This document shows positions 46,010-59,024 of a DNA stretch of 64,000 bases, piece after piece (the stretch's first letter is position 1; every line of letters begins with the position of its first letter). Source of the DNA: Fasciolopsis buskii. Lineage: Eukaryota > Platyhelminthes > Trematoda > Plagiorchiida > Fasciolidae. The stretch lies in contig LUCM01011192.1 of assembly GCA_008360955.1 (NCBI GenBank), positions 1 to 64,000 of the forward strand. The letters run 5' to 3'. The translations under genes were made by a program, and so were the position numbers. The notes below the pieces were generated by a model. It was not told the origin of the DNA, made no database searches, and saw nothing but the letters and a program-made list of their open reading frames with translations.

Positions 46010-48570
46010 ATGCAATTTTCGATGCCGCCCAATAGCAATCACCGCAGACCGCAAGCCCGGCTGACTGTAGAAGGTCTTTCCAAGTGGGCTGTTTGCACCA
46101 GATATGAACAGCAACTGTCCGGCGGACTGAGTACATCGAGCAGCAGCAGTGTAGATAAAGGCTGGGACCAAATCAAGCAGGCGATGAATTCAGCTTCAAC
46201 TTTAGTCTGTGGAACGCGCTCCGGGGTCTACGAGTCTTGGATATTTGAATTTCTAACAAACAGCCATCCTGGATAGGCGAGCACCGGAATCACGTGACAT
46301 GGTCGAAGCGCGTAGGCACAACTCACCAGTTGTGCAGGCTTTTCGTCTGAACATGTCACGCAAAATACACGACCTGTTAGAATACGTTGTGGTCCCTTTA
46401 ACCACTACAATCCTGGATCCAGGGTTCATCAGATGCGCTGGATTTTGCGAGAATTGCTGAAGCTAGAGGAGCAAACGTACCAGTGACCTAAGTGCAAGGA
46501 GATGAATAACTTGTGTTGACAACTGCAGTTTCAATGGCCTATAAGCCTTAAGAATGGCCCTAAAAATTAGTGAGTCCAGGTAACCGGAGAAATGGTATTC
46601 GCAACCACTTCAGGTAACACCCAAATAATGTGTAAGCCTTTACGCGGCAACGGTGGGCGGCGAACTTCGGTTAGCGACGTCATGTGCGATAGCCCATTCA
46701 CGGTAGACAACAAAGTGTGGACTGTTGGGATGAGCACTTCAAGGATGAGGTTAACTGGCCACAAGGTAACATAGTTAGTCCGATGGCCTTGGCTACGAAT
46801 CCTGTGGAATAAGAATCGAATATTCGACTTCAAAGAGGAGAAAAGCTGCCGGTCTTGACGAACTCCCCCTCAGTTCTTTCCAAATTGGGTGGAGGAGCCC
46901 TGATGAAATCAATTACTTCCTGAATTGGTGATATTCGGAGCGATGAACGCATCCCGTTATCGTGGGATGCGTCACTGTTTTTACCCGTCTTCAAGAGGAG
47001 TACACGGAGTGACTGCAGCAATCATCGTGGAACTAGGTTAATTTCGATAGCTACCAGGGTGTTAGCTTCAATAATGCTGAGTCGTTTAATGTCTGTTCGC
47101 AGGAGTAATCCGCGAACAACAGGCCGGATTTCGGCCATGGTTGAAGTTGCATCGATATTCACCTTCCGGCAGTTACTAAAAACGCGCCACACGCACCGCG
47201 CCCTACGACCGCAGTCTTCCTGGGCTTGAATGGTGCGTCCGACTCAGTGGATCGACCAGCACTATTCAGTGCTCCTCACCAGAAGGGAATGCCAACGAAG
47301 TTCGTGAACCTGTTGCGAGCATTGTATTCGCATACCTATGGTCGCGTTAGGGTATACGGTGAACTGTCACGTTCATTCGAAACAACTAGTGGCGTTCGAC
47401 AAGGGTGTCCCATCTCTCCATTCTTGTTCAACTTCGTCATGGACGAGGTGATGGAAGATGCTTTAGGAGGTCTCCGGGATGTAGGAGTCGAACTGGGAAG
47501 TGGGGAGAAGCTATGTGACCTAGATTACGCAGACGACTTCGTGTGCCTGTTCGAGTCTGCGGATCATGCACAACGGGCACTAGATCGACTCTCGAGTTCG
47601 GTCGCTCGGTTTGGCATGTGCTTTGCACCTTCAAAGTGCAAAGTACTGTTAAAGGACTGGACGACAACAGTGCCGAACTTGGCGCTGAGCGGAGATAAAC
47701 TAAAGATTGTAAACCGTTTCACATACCTTGGTGGTAGCTCGGGAGTGAAGGTAAACACGCGTATATCATAGGGTCGGACAGTTTGCGCTGGAATGAAGCA
47801 CTTGCAGTGTCGGTCTGATATTTCACTGAAATTGAAAGGTCGTGTGTACTGTGTCGCAGTGCGCTCAGTTCTGTTGTATGGTTGCGAGACGTGGATTATT
47901 CCTATGGGAGATGTTCGTCAGTTAGAGATTTTCCATTACGGATGTCTGCGTAGTACAGCCAGGATCGGATGGAGTGATCGAGTGAGTAATATAGGGGTCC
48001 GAAATCTAGTACTAGGTGCCAATTTTGGAATACCTTATATCAGCCTATGAAGCTTAGTAGACCACTCTGGTTGGATCTTGTTTCGTATGGCAAACACTTG
48101 TCAACCATGTGGTGCCCTATTTTGTGTTCCTCCTAAGGGATGGAAGAAGCCGTCTGGAGGCCAATAGATTACGTGGCAACGTGGGATGAGAAAATGTACA
48201 ACGAACTTAGGTAAGGTACGTGTTTCACGTCTTCGTGGTTGGGGTCCGAAAGACTCGTCGACCAGCTGGCTGGAGACATTGAAGGACATGGCAGTGAACC
48301 GTGAACATTGGAGACCTCGTTGACTCTTTCTATTGAATCAGAATGGTTGATAACACGTGCATTTGTACAGTGAGACTGTGTTCCGTGTGTTTTGCCTATT
48401 GCAGCATTCTTCTTTTCTTACCTGTGTAGGCCCACTGCCTGTTCTGTTTGCATATTCTCTATTTTGATAGAAATGTAACCATGGGGAAAATGCAGTGTTC
48501 AGTGAGGTTCGCCTTTCTATTTAACGCTGAACAATGTAGATGATGATGACTGATTGCCTTTTGAAATAAA
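46010..48570 (+). mobile_element. RTE-type LINE, 5'-truncated, decayed
   Basis: The part between endonuclease and RT is at 46.0-46.5 kb (KGWDQIKQAMNSASTLVCGT). RT begins in broken frames near 46.8 kb, then is open at 47226-47771: VDRPALFSAPHQKGMPTKFV, VRVYGELSRSF, GVRQGCPISPFLFNFV, the catalytic CDLDYADDFVCLFES at 47.52 kb and FGMCFAPSKCKVLL. A deletion lies at 47.74-47.77 kb. C-terminus 47.79-48.05 kb: LKLKGRVYCVAVRSVLLYGC, then RLSTARIGW-like sequence and RVSNIGVRN. It ends in a GATGATGATGA tail at about 48535-48552, usual for RTE. The YADD catalytic box is intact but frames are broken. Confidence 0.85.
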
Positions 48571-50635
48571 GACAGCAAATTTGGTTCGGCATTTTGTTGT
48601 ACCAGAGGAGTATTGCTGCTGTCTTAAAGAGTCATCTCACACAAGAATATAACCGTTCTCGGGCATGCTGGCAGTTTAGAAATCATTACTTCACGTGTCA
48701 AATTCTACCTGTGCACCTGACTGATAACAATGGATCGTAAATCACGAAGTAAATGGTACTAGTGAATTCGTTTAAGGATTTGCATTTTGTTATTTTCTTA
48801 CTGGACACCAAATAACGGTCGGTGGTTGGATGTAATGATCAATAAGAATGATTCTTTGCGACCTTAGTGAAAAGAGCCTGTACTAAATACAACGAATCGA
48901 CCGAGTGATGAGTACCAATCACAGCCAATCAAGGTAATCAAGTCGATTGACTAATTTTGTCATCTCTGGAGCTCAATTCATCTGACTTCACATTCTCTCG
49001 ATCCAAACATTTCAGCGGTGAAATCGCTTTTCAAATTAGACGATAGAAATCAGGTCCATCGATCTAATGATTTCCAGTAGACAATGTCACAAATGCGTGT
49101 CTGAGCCGAAACAACACCGGGAGGAAAACAGCAAGATTGATTCAGATCATATTGTACTTGTAGTTGAACATTTAGTTGAGCGGAAAAAGTATTTCGCAGA
49201 GCATTTTTCTATATCGCATGAATCAGTAGTGTGAATCTATTAGAAATCTTGTGGGAAGCCCTAATGCATTTCGATTTGGGGGAGTGACTGATTCTGTCTG
49301 TCACATCAAAATGATGTGAACTTTGCTGAACTGAATACCATAGGACACTAGTCGACAAGCGGTGGAAAACGGTGAGATAATGGTACCCCTTGTTAGTTAA
49401 AACAAACGATATTTCACGCTATTCGAAAAGTCGAGGGGCTACTCGAAACGCAAAAAATTCGAACAAGGAATTTTTTGTGTAAGTTTGTGATTCAAGAAGG
49501 TTTTCTTGTTTTGTGCCTTTCCGTCGAGCTTTGTCAAAGGTTCCATTGATCGCTTAGCTCAGGGCAACATTTACCAATCCGTATTGGGGTTGACACTTTC
49601 TAAATTCCTTCTCGTCACTATCCGTATCATCATCACCATAATCATCGGTTAGCGTCATAAGAACATGGCGGGCCCCAATGACCGCTACCTTTCCTACCGT
49701 CTTGTGCCTTAATATGAAGAAACGTTGCAACGAATTGTGGAATAGATCTCTTATTGGAATAAAATTTGCGGATTTATCATGAGTCGATTGAAAAAGCATT
49801 GCCGAACGTGATCTGATGCATCTTTGTTGCTGACCACAGTGAGTCGACCGAAATTCTCCTGAATTTCGCGGCTACTCATGTATCGTCTCACGATCGTGGA
49901 TCCATATTCATCGAACGGAACAGTTTCCTATTCCATCCATAGGGATTCAACCGAGGGTTTGTGCACCTGGTCAACGCCTGTGTGCGAACCATCCAATCTG
50001 GCTAACTGGATTACTTTACGCGTCATATCTCCATTGAAAGTATGAGGTCAGCTGATGCTCGCTCATTCGACAGATGTCGAGTGGAATGTATACGTTTCCT
50101 TCGACGGTTGTCTTCATAAAGCCTGCACAAAATCTCCCATGACTCGACAACCACTAATCTTTTACTGAAATGATCACGGAGATTGTCCCACGGTTTTGTG
50201 CGAATAGAACCACTGGTAATTTTACACACGATAGAAACGGTTTGATTTAGAATATGCGAACGTTGTTGTGTTACCGAAAGAAGATTTACGGAAGGCAAGC
50301 CTTTTTCTCTATCGATCGAATGATAGTGCAGCTATGTTTTGGATTCCGTTTGACACATTCCAAACGTAAGAGGCTGTTATAGGAGTCGATTTGTTCAAAA
50401 TCGAAATTTGTCGTTGCAAGAGGAGGATTGGGTTGGGGTAGATAGATTTAGTAAATTGAACAACTGTTTCTCACTAATTGACGTATATCTGATGAATTGT
50501 CTTCACCCATACACAAGGACCAAGCAAAACTTGTTCATTTGAGACACCAGTTGCATCGGTGTGTTATCCGTTAATCGATTAATGTTTGAGTATACACGGG
50601 AGCAGTGAGCCCGATATTGCTCTAGGTTTCCGTAA
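48571..50635. other. Mostly unassigned; possible RTE tail on the minus strand
   Basis: No gene. At about 49610-49700 the minus strand reads gcccgccatgttcttatgac, then gctaaccgatgatt and GAT repeats, a layout like an RTE 3' end. Its coding part was not found, so it may be a short 5'-truncated insertion. Confidence 0.3.
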
Positions 50636-51070
50636 AATGGCGCTTGAGAGTAGAGGATATAAAAAGATGTTCGGTGTTTAAATACCGTTTTCCTCGTATT
50701 ACTGGTAGAAGGTGGTGGGATAATTTTGTGAGTAACTCAGAGATTAGACGTAAGACGCTGGGTGCTAGGATCCAGTTTTTAGAACAAGCATTGAATGTGA
50801 ATAGATTAAGCTGATTTGGACATGTCTTGTGAATGGCCGCAGAACGACTGCTTCGTTTTACACTGTTCTCCAAAGCAGCTAACGGTTGGGAGAGCGTTCG
50901 GAGATGGGTCAAAAGTATGAAAATCTTTGCTGACTTGAGTACTTGTATTCACACTGTCGGATAGAAGTGCTTGAGGCCCGTCCAAGATAAAGCTGTGGAT
51001 AATATTTGATGCCGCCGAATGTCGCGGTCAGCGATATTTTGCCTTCGAAATTCTTTCTCTCCTAGGATTT
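50636..51070 (+). pseudogene. RTE-type LINE 3' remnant
   Basis: Broken plus-strand frames read VSNSEIRRKTLGARIQFLEQ, then LNVNRL, FGHVL, MAAERLLRFTLFSKA and WESVRRWVKSM, the order of the C-terminal end of RTE ORF2 (RVSNAEVRRxVLG ... LRWLGHVLRM ... RGGQ). Only the last roughly 120 codons and some 3' flank are left. Confidence 0.6.
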
Positions 51071-54000
51071 TTTAACTTGTTATTTCGTATTTGATCTTTC
51101 ATGATTCTTCGTTCCCCAGTTTTGTTTTTTGTTAGACAAGACAGAAAGGTAACAATCGAAACCAGCACATGTTAGTGCGTGGTTATTATCAGCAAAATTT
51201 GAACCGTGCGTATACCTATTTCTGATTGTCTTCTTTCTATTGGTCAGTTCCCGAGCTGGTTTTCTTTCTTCGCGGATTTCTTACGGATTAATTTGCAAAT
51301 ACTTAGGCGCACTAACTAAACTTTGTGAGCAGTTCTTTGTAATAAAGCGACCATCACCTTTTGCTATATGTTTGTACGCTCAAACAAACAAAATCGCTTG
51401 AAATGTGGTAAAATTATGAGGCATTTCGAAGTTCGTGTTAGCAAAATTCATAACAATTTTCCTCTTCAATCACAATTTTTGTAATTACCGTCACGTACGC
51501 GATGTGTACACCCCGAACTCCACTATTCTCATTAGAATGTATCTCTTTCTTTCATAGCAAATGAACAGAATGCCATTGGTTACCAGCCTTGTGGGTGAAA
51601 ACTTCCCTTTAACTGAGTCGAATTTGCCAGTCTAATGCACCTCTCCAAATTCGGGGCTACCGTGATCACTATTTTTTTTATGCTTCCTGCTTCCACACAC
51701 TGGCAACCACAATCCAGTAATCAGGCTTCTGTGAATTGAGTGCCTGATCAAGTTCCAAAAAAATCATTTCAACCAAGTTAATTGTACCAGCTACTGGGTA
51801 GTGCACTTTCGTGTTCGTGCGTGGTTATCTCGGTTTCAAGATCAAGGGAATACAATTGTCTTCATGGAAAGATACAAGAATAAAGCTACGATTCGATGAG
51901 TTGGTATCCTTCTTATTGGAGTTAGCTATGCCACAATGCTCTATTTTCGTGTTAATTGTTCATAACGGAACCAAAATAAATCAAATGACGAGGGCAAATA
52001 AATCAGAGATTTTTCTGTCGTTTAGTATCTACTGACTGTCGTTCAGTAGCCTAGTGCTGTTCCTAGAAGCCTTGGTCTGACTCCACGTACGCTTAGTTTG
52101 GGATAGCGTCGCACAAAAAGGCCATGTCACGAGGGAACTGTTTGTGACTCGGAAACTTAGGACAAATTTCTATCTAGTGAACTGAAAGATACCTAGAGAT
52201 TACCAGAAGAAGGGGAAATAGTTTAGCAATTAGCGCGAATCTACTGTTAGAAGATGTTTCAATCATTGAAGAGTTTGAGTTTCCCATCAGAAAATAGCAT
52301 GGATCAATATGTTGTTCATGTCCGATCGTACTGTTCATCTGCACTTTTCCCAGGAATTCTCAGGCGAGACTTTAAGGCGATCGCTCTTCAAATAACAATC
52401 TGAGGAAACAAAAATTGACAAATAAGCTCGTTTTTGGTGATTTACTTTCAACCCATTAGTCATAGTATATTTAGAAAAAATAAGGGATTGGGTTAGCCAA
52501 ATAAAAATTTTGAGTTATAATGGGATGGATGGGGTTCGTTGTGTAACCTAAAAATGGTTGAACGCATTGTATCCGTTTTTGTCTGCTTGATCGCCGGAAC
52601 AACTAAGTCATTCAGTACGTTAGTGGTTCCGCAAATGGCATAAACCAACCATTCCGTGAATGTGACAGAAGCCTTCCGGACCGCGTATAAGGTTCGGGAT
52701 CGACAGTTTGCGTTGGCAGAATGCCATGTCTTGAGCAAACTAAAAACCTGCGTCATCTTTCTTCCCAGTTCTCCACTGTGAGCTCAAGAATAGTTTGTTG
52801 TTACTCGTCAACTCTCTTGGCCCATCTTCCACTCCAGTGAAAATTCTAGACCAAACAATAATTGACACAACACATTCAGCCGTGGTCGGGTTGTGCATGG
52901 AACACCGCCAATCTTTTCCCATCCATTATGTTATCTGAATTATATGATCTAAACATTTTCCAAATATAATGGGATGTAACGGAATGCATACGAATCACTG
53001 AAAACGAACCTGTTCGTCAATTTGTGTTCTATCAGACGACGCAGTGGAGATTCTCCAACAGTTGAAACAAGCCAAGGACCCGGAATAGCAATTAGAAGTT
53101 TTCTTTGAAACCTCCTCGGTGGGGGTAATTCCGATAAGACTGTTTAGTGGAAACATTACATCGTGTGCCTAGTCCAGAATGACAAGATGAAACGGAATCT
53201 AATTTGTCCGTTGTACATTGGCATACCCATTGCTCCTTTGCAATGATCCAACCAATCTGAACCAAGACATGTTAATTCTAAATTTGAAGTCATCTAAAAT
53301 CTATTTCACATGCTGGCTACCCGGACAGGTTCCAAGCAAACGTGGTGCGGGGAGTGGTAATATCACTAGTGTTTGGGTTTACTTTTTCACTCCCATGGAT
53401 CTCTGATACCTACTGTCATATATCTTATCTAAAACGGCAAAATTTTCACGGAGTCTGATTGCAGCGTGAGCGTACATTTTGTACAATTCGATCACAGAAA
53501 TATGGATGCAATATGGATGCGCTCTTTTGATTTCCTAGTTCACAAGTGAATTCGGCTAGGCTCCAACCCAAAGGATTAGGTTCCTTTCACCTGGCACTCC
53601 CGCAATCAGTAATGCATTTTTATTAGATAACCAGTTGTGTCGTTCTGCTGCAGTGAAACTCCTCTTCCCCGCACAAAATGCCGTAGACGTGTATTCTCGT
53701 TCCCCAGAGAACTTCTTCTTTATTGACCCTACGAAAGGACTTCACGAGGGAGTGACCATCACAGGTCACGTCTCACACTATTCCATCTCTGTTGCTTCTT
53801 AGGAATTATCAGTCAAAAAAGCGGTCCGGTGAACGACAGTAGCGGAATCGAACCAATCGAGTGAGTTATGAAGATCTGAATTCTCACCGAAAAATGTCGC
53901 AACCACGACTGCAAGAATTTACGGCGAAAGCGGTGCTCAACATGCTCGAGAGAACTTTGCTGTCAACTGTTGTCACTGCGAATGCCACTGCAGATATTTC

Positions 54001-54424
54001 TGCATTGGTCTACAGATATTCTGGATCCAGCCCTTGGTTTGGAAGAATTCTGTTGAGGAAATTTTAGCGAAGAAATGCAAAGTAGTTTGAATGTTCTTTT
54101 CCGACTGTAAAATGTTTTTGCAAGTGTCAACAGATTGGTATTACCCTGTATATTACCCGTGACTGTTTCTCCTTCCAGAGTCGGTTTCCTTCCTTCATTG
54201 ACATGACGTCTGGTCCACAGCCTCTCAGTAATTGTGCAATACGAGGGCGGTTGCTAGCAACTTCCTATATCTCTTTTATGGGTAAATGAAGTGACCGCTT
54301 AGTCCATTATTAATTATTACATATAGATATGATGGCAAGATTTCACCTGAGAGCTCATTTGCTATTTCAGGCAGATTGATCGGCATTGTGAATTGGTTCT
54401 AGCCCCGTTCTTTAAATCTGATTG
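51071..54424. other. Unassigned sequence
   Basis: No recognised protein or shared repeat. A B-box-like ggttcgattcc occurs on the minus strand at about 53846-53856 without an A box. ORFs are under 90 codons. Confidence 0.4.
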
Positions 54425-54603
54425 CATCTTTTATCTTCTTTTACTTTCTTTATTAATGAAAAAACAGTGTACATCATTTTTCAGGAAGGGGCCCGCAGCC
54501 AGCAGAGGGCTGCCAAGTGGGGAATTTGACCGGCGGTGAGCGGATTCGAACCAGCGACCTTCGCATTCAAAGGTCGCGACCTTATTCCTTTGGCCACCAC
54601 CGG
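54425..54603 (-). mobile_element. tRNA-derived SINE, full head and body
   Basis: On the minus strand a 74-base tRNA-like head (54530-54603) is followed by about 105 bases of body: gtcaaattccccacttggca, then gccctctgctggc, then cccttcctgaaaa, and a tail tending to GAAAGTAAAAGAAG. The body recurs at 42382-42488. A head with polymerase III boxes, an unrelated body and a simple A/G-rich tail are the three parts of a SINE. It is non-coding and would need a LINE partner. Confidence 0.75.
54530..54603 (-). promoter_or_regulatory. tRNA-like head with A and B boxes
   Basis: Exactly 74 bases with pairing ends: CCGGTGG at the 5' end pairs with CCGCCGG at the 3' end (7 bp). A-box-like TGGCCAAAGGAATAAGG is at 54580-54596 and a perfect B box GGTTCGAATCC at 54542-54552. 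The middle is an 8-bp hairpin, GCGACCTT / AAGGTCGC with loop TGAATGCG, instead of a normal anticodon arm, and the T stem is mismatched. It is therefore not a working tRNA gene but a tRNA-derived polymerase III promoter. Confidence 0.7.
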
Positions 54604-55164
54604 CCGTGATGTATTACAGTCCCTATCGTTCAACGACTCGAACCAAAGTAGTTCTTACTGAAGTCGTCTGTTTTCTGTGAACAAGGGACTTGCAAGGACT
54701 GTATCTGCATCTTGCGCACACTCAAATTGGAAACTTCTGCTTTTCCGCACATTGTGGCACGTCGATAGTTTGCTTGTTGTTTGTTCCGGCAAGGGTTTTT
54801 TCAGTGTGAATGTTTGGCTGTTCTTTTTCATTCTAATTTGTCAAACCGTGCAGATAGTTTTACAGAACACAGAGGCAAACAGGCTCTTTTTAGTGTTTTA
54901 TAATCACATTATATGAAACTAAATATGATCAAAACCAACTGGGCTAAGGAAAGAGGTTGGCAGAGCGAGAGAGCGTGAGTGAACGAAAGAATGAGTGAGC
55001 TAGCGGATAAACTAATCAGGTTCATTTATTCTGGTCCAAAGTTTAATGTGGACTAAATGTGTGTGGTTTTCTACTCTTGGGTTATTCAGTTCGTTCCACT
55101 AACCTGTTTCTTCTTTTTTTGGGGCCTTCATAAAACCATCATTTAAAAGCTAAACAACCAAGCT
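54604..55164. other. Unassigned spacer before the LTR element
   Basis: No motif or shared repeat. Confidence 0.4.
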
Positions 55165-55505
55165 CAGGGACTCATTAATTAACAAATAGCTTGACCAGAT
55201 TAGAAAAATAAAGGGAAACGTTGTTGACTGTTCACGAGCTAGTCAGCTGTTTCTTTGTTTACATGTTGTGGCTTCTAATACATTATGAATAGATGACCTT
55301 GAGTTGTAAAAACATGCGAATTCGAATTGGATTCTGACTGGCGCTGTTGCGATTTATTCCTAAATGCGTTCGGATATTTCCATTTATTTAAACTGGGTAA
55401 ACAGGAAGGCGTTAGCCTAATTTAGCAATTGACCTCGTGGCAATTACTGAAACATGCAGCATTGCACGGTGGAATTACTTGATCTTAATCGAGGATCGTT
55501 TCGAA
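55165..55505 (+). repeat. 5' LTR
   Basis: Shares in order with 59025-59290: cattaattaa, tgaatagatgac, gagttgt, tttattcctaaatgcgttcg followed by gata, atgcagca, ggtggaat and cgaggatcg-like blocks. Spacing differs by indels. Confidence 0.7.
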
Positions 55506-56345
55506 AGGTTTGAGTCGTAATGCACTATTCACGGAGAGATTTCAGATGACACCTGATAGCCGCTTTCTGTGGCTCATCAGAAAATTTGCGCATTCGGCTA
55601 TCACAGGTCTATTATTTCCACTGGTGCCAGGTTCTCAGAAAAGTGATGACATGAAATCACGCATCTTCCGCTATATGCAACCAGCCAACTTTGAAATCGC
55701 AGAACGAGCCAAATTCCATGAGCTGCAGTGAAAAGTTTCGCAAGATATTCGTGAGTTCATTCTGGAACTTCAGACGCCTGTGGCACGATGTAACTTCGGC
55801 ATTCAATTGAAGATGCATCTTCGAGACCGCCTTATTTTTGGAATTAATAATCAGTAACTACAGCAGAAGTTAGTTTTATTTCCTGATCCAATTCACCAAG
55901 TGATACGTGAGAGCTGTCAGGAACATCAGTTTGGAAATAACTTAACCCTGCCGATTTCAAAGATTTTGCTGAACAGTCACTACTCCGAATATTCGAAAAG
56001 TCATTCCGCGACTCCCGGCAAATTCAAATCTACGAGCCATCAGAATTGGCAGGTCGGATACAAACGCCTTGCTGGGAAAGTATCATTTATGTGGGATGCA
56101 TAGTCCTCGGTCCACAACTCATTTCTAGAATGCTAGATGTTTCGGCCATGGTAAACTTGGACACATTCAGTCAATTAGCCGGAACTCTATGACTTACTAT
56201 TCAAAGTCAAGTGACAGTTCTTCACCGTCCCATTGCTCTGCAACCAGTTCTAGCCTGGGACACCAGTTTATAATAGATCAGAGCAGCATGGACTCCGCTA
56301 TTTCACTGTCTGTTGCACAGCAGTCGATCCCCAAAGTGATGCTTT
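55506..56345 (+). pseudogene. gag-like remnant
   Basis: Segments MTPDSRFLWLIRKFAHS at 55.54 kb, FILELQTPVARCNFGIQL, then KMHLRDRLIFGINN at 55.8 kb are the usual gypsy gag block (EFxxxLxxxAxxCNFG ... LRDRLIxGI). At 56.13 kb, RCFGHGKLGHIQSIS stands where a CCHC knuckle (CxxCxxxxHxxxxC) is expected; the second and last cysteines read His and Ser, so zinc binding is lost. Confidence 0.7.
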
Positions 56346-56370
56346 AACATACAGATTCCTTTTCAAATGC

Positions 56371-57380
56371 ATGACGGGCCACACAAGCTGTCAGTTTCAA
56401 GTACACGTACTATTCCCGTTCCAGGTGCACGTGGAAAATGTTTCAATTGTGACTTTCATGTTATCCAACTCGGGGTCTTCCTTACTCGGCCTTAAGTCCA
56501 CGAAGGAAGTTAATAGTTCCATCTCGCTTCTTTCAAGTGATTGTAGATCTTTATCCGACTTGATTTTGCGTTGTTCTAAAGCCACAAAGGTGATAAAAAT
56601 CCCACCGTTTAAGCTTGAATTCGATGGTGATCCGATTTTTGTGAGGAGTCGCATGATATCCTGTGGTTTGTCAGAGTCGATCAAGAAAGTTTCGGATCCC
56701 TTGGTTTTCAACGATGTTTTGGAGCCAGTCATGTCATCCAAACGAGCCACACCATTTGCTGCTCCTCTCAAAGTCGATGGTAAGGGACCCGAGAATCGGT
56801 GCGGACTATTGCGTGACCTAAAATCCGGTGCTTCGTCAACAGACGTGTATCACCGAAAAATCCTAAGGCTGTACTATCCAGGTTCAGTGAATCCTGTTGT
56901 TCTTCCAGGATGTGTCCAAAGTGTGCTCACTTACAGATTCCCCTATACCCTGGCTGCTGTGAGTTGTCTAGTATTAACCTCCCGTTTGGCCTGCATTCTT
57001 ATAAATGATCGCCATTTGTACTGAGCTTTTCACCTGCTCTTAATCGGTCCGTGATAAATTCTGTTACCTAAGGTCTGTTTGGTGTCGAGATTTATCCATA
57101 CTACGTAGTAGTTCATGGTCCCAGCATGTCCATTCATGATGAATAACAATGATGAATAACGCTTTTGTGAATTTAATGTTACCATTAATCCCCCCAAGTG
57201 TATTTTCCGTTCGAATTTCCTTAAATCCCCTGGTTACTTGGTTGACAGAGGTGGACTTGATCCGGATCCCGATCGGTATCTACCCTGCAGTTATCCAAGG
57301 CCCCACAAACGTTCTTGAACTACCTTCATTAATTGGTTTTTTAGAGACTTATTTGCGATTTATTCCAAATCTTTCATAAA
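56371..57380 (+). pseudogene. Protease/reverse transcriptase remnant
   Basis: The 217-codon ORF at 56371-57024 has FDGDPIFVRSRMISCGLSES, then FNDVLEPVMSSKRATPFAAP and LKVDGKGPE, the gypsy RT start (GVLEPVxSSxWATPIVxPxKxDGKxR). The central RT motifs with the catalytic YxDD are missing. At 57.17-57.37 kb the RT end is visible: INPPKCIFRSNFLKSPGYLV, then GLDPDPDRY and LPSLIGFLETYLRFIPNLS. The gap implies an internal deletion of about 200 codons. Confidence 0.7.
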
Positions 57381-57589
57381 TAATGGGAGTTATACTTGAT
57401 ATGTTGTGTTCTAACTTTTTTCGTTGGTCCGCCTTAAATGAACAGACGTTGAGTTCTTCTCTGGACTCTTTTTTTAAAATAAAACATTTTGTATTCCTTT
57501 TCATTCCTAGGAAATTCAGCCGTTATAATGAATGCCTCACCTCCTGGTATTAGTGCCGTATTTGTACAGTATGGTTAACCAATTTTTGG

Positions 57590-59024
57590 TGTTCCAAACT
57601 GCCTTGCTATTGCTGAACAGGGTTACCCACAAACACAACGTGAAGCTTTGGTTGTCTATTGTTCGGTTCTACGAATTCACAAGTACCTACTCGGTGCCAA
57701 GTTTACAATACTTTCTGACCACGGAGCACTACTGTCTACCTACCATCTAGTAAGAACACTTCACGAATCAACCGGGGCATTGGTGAAGCAATGGTGAATT
57801 GCACTTTTGGCCTACGGTTGTGATGCTCGGCATTCAAGTGCCAAGAAAAACTCGCATCCTAGTTATCTTTCCAGAGATACGCTCAATCGTGAGACAGTCG
57901 CCATTCTGACTGTTTGCCTGTCCAGACAAAGCCAAATTTGTCAGGACTTAATTTGTGAATGACGTCAATATTTTGAACTTGTCTTGTCAGCTGCCAAACA
58001 AGGAAGGAATGAGAATAGTAAATACTATTCTAGAATAGAGGAACTGGATGTCACTCCCAAGAGAATGCCGTGTTTGAACGACCGTGTCGTAATTCTTGGA
58101 GCACTTCGACGAATGACTTTGTCTGACTAACGTTCTTGTCATTTGGGCACTGACAAAATGAACGTCTTAGCAAGCCTCAGTAATAGAGTGAGACACTCCA
58201 AAAGCTGTGAAAATTCTGTACATAAAACAATCTGAGCCTTAGAAGTGGACTCCATGGTCGGGTTCATGCGAGGTTCGGGAAGGATTCATGCTGATCAATG
58301 TGACCCGTTTTTTAATAAGTACTGACCTCTGGTCGCAGTTGATTCACATTCTCATTGACCTAAAGGGTATTTCTCAACCTCTGCCAATGCCGAATTCACT
58401 ATGGCTGCATTGCAGAAAATTTTCCATTTTGAAGGTGTGCTACAAGCATTGGTCACAGATAACAGAAGGGAATTCGCTGTTGAGAACACCATCTGTTGAC
58501 TCAAGGGAATAGGAGGTCGTCATTTGCCAACTGCATCCAGACACTTGCAGTCCAATAGGTTAAAAAGGGAAATTTATTTGTGTTATCAAATCACTCAGTC
58601 CATTAACGATTCAAGAACTTGAGTCAGGTGTGAATAACTTCTTGGTTCAACACAGAAACGCTGCTCATGAGGAGACACGGTCAGGTCCGGTTCAGCTGTC
58701 CAAACCTCGAATGCTTTAGTCAAATTTATCGTGTTTAGAATCTGCCCGATGTTCTCTGCCAGCGTGACAATGACTTGCAACTTGCATCGGGAATTGCGCT
58801 GGGACCGACTGAGAATCAGATAGTGAATGAATCAGCCCACCGAAGACTTGCTGTCCAAATTCATGATAATGCGAACGACGTTGCTACCAACACAGTCATT
58901 AATCCAAGCATCACACCGGTTGATTCTGATTTAGACATGCATAAGGAATCAGTGCATAAATTTGACGCAATCTACTAAAGAATAAAAATAGCCCAGAATC
59001 CACTCGAGCTGTGGTGGATTTGAT
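57590..59024 (+). pseudogene. RNase H and integrase remnants
   Basis: RNase H: QREALVVYCSVLRIHKYLLG, then AKFTILSDHGAL at 57.63-57.73 kb, matching the gypsy QREALAVxxxxxxFHxYLxG ... FTLxTDHxxL block with a Ser-Asp-His core. Integrase: fragments near 58.36-58.51 kb read PMPNS, ALVTDNRREFAVE (the D of the DDE triad in TDNxxxF) and the shorter REIYLCYQ. The stretch to 59024 is out of frame throughout. Confidence 0.65.

Noticed and set aside
53846..53856. B box (ggttcgattcc, minus strand) as part of a tRNA or SINE
   Set aside because: No A box at the right distance upstream and no tRNA-like pairing; an 11-base match is expected now and then by chance in 128 kb of strand.
54530..54603. A functional tRNA gene
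   Set aside because: Acceptor-like ends and a B box are present, but the anticodon arm is replaced by an 8-bp hairpin with an 8-base loop, the T stem is mismatched, and a SINE body follows directly.
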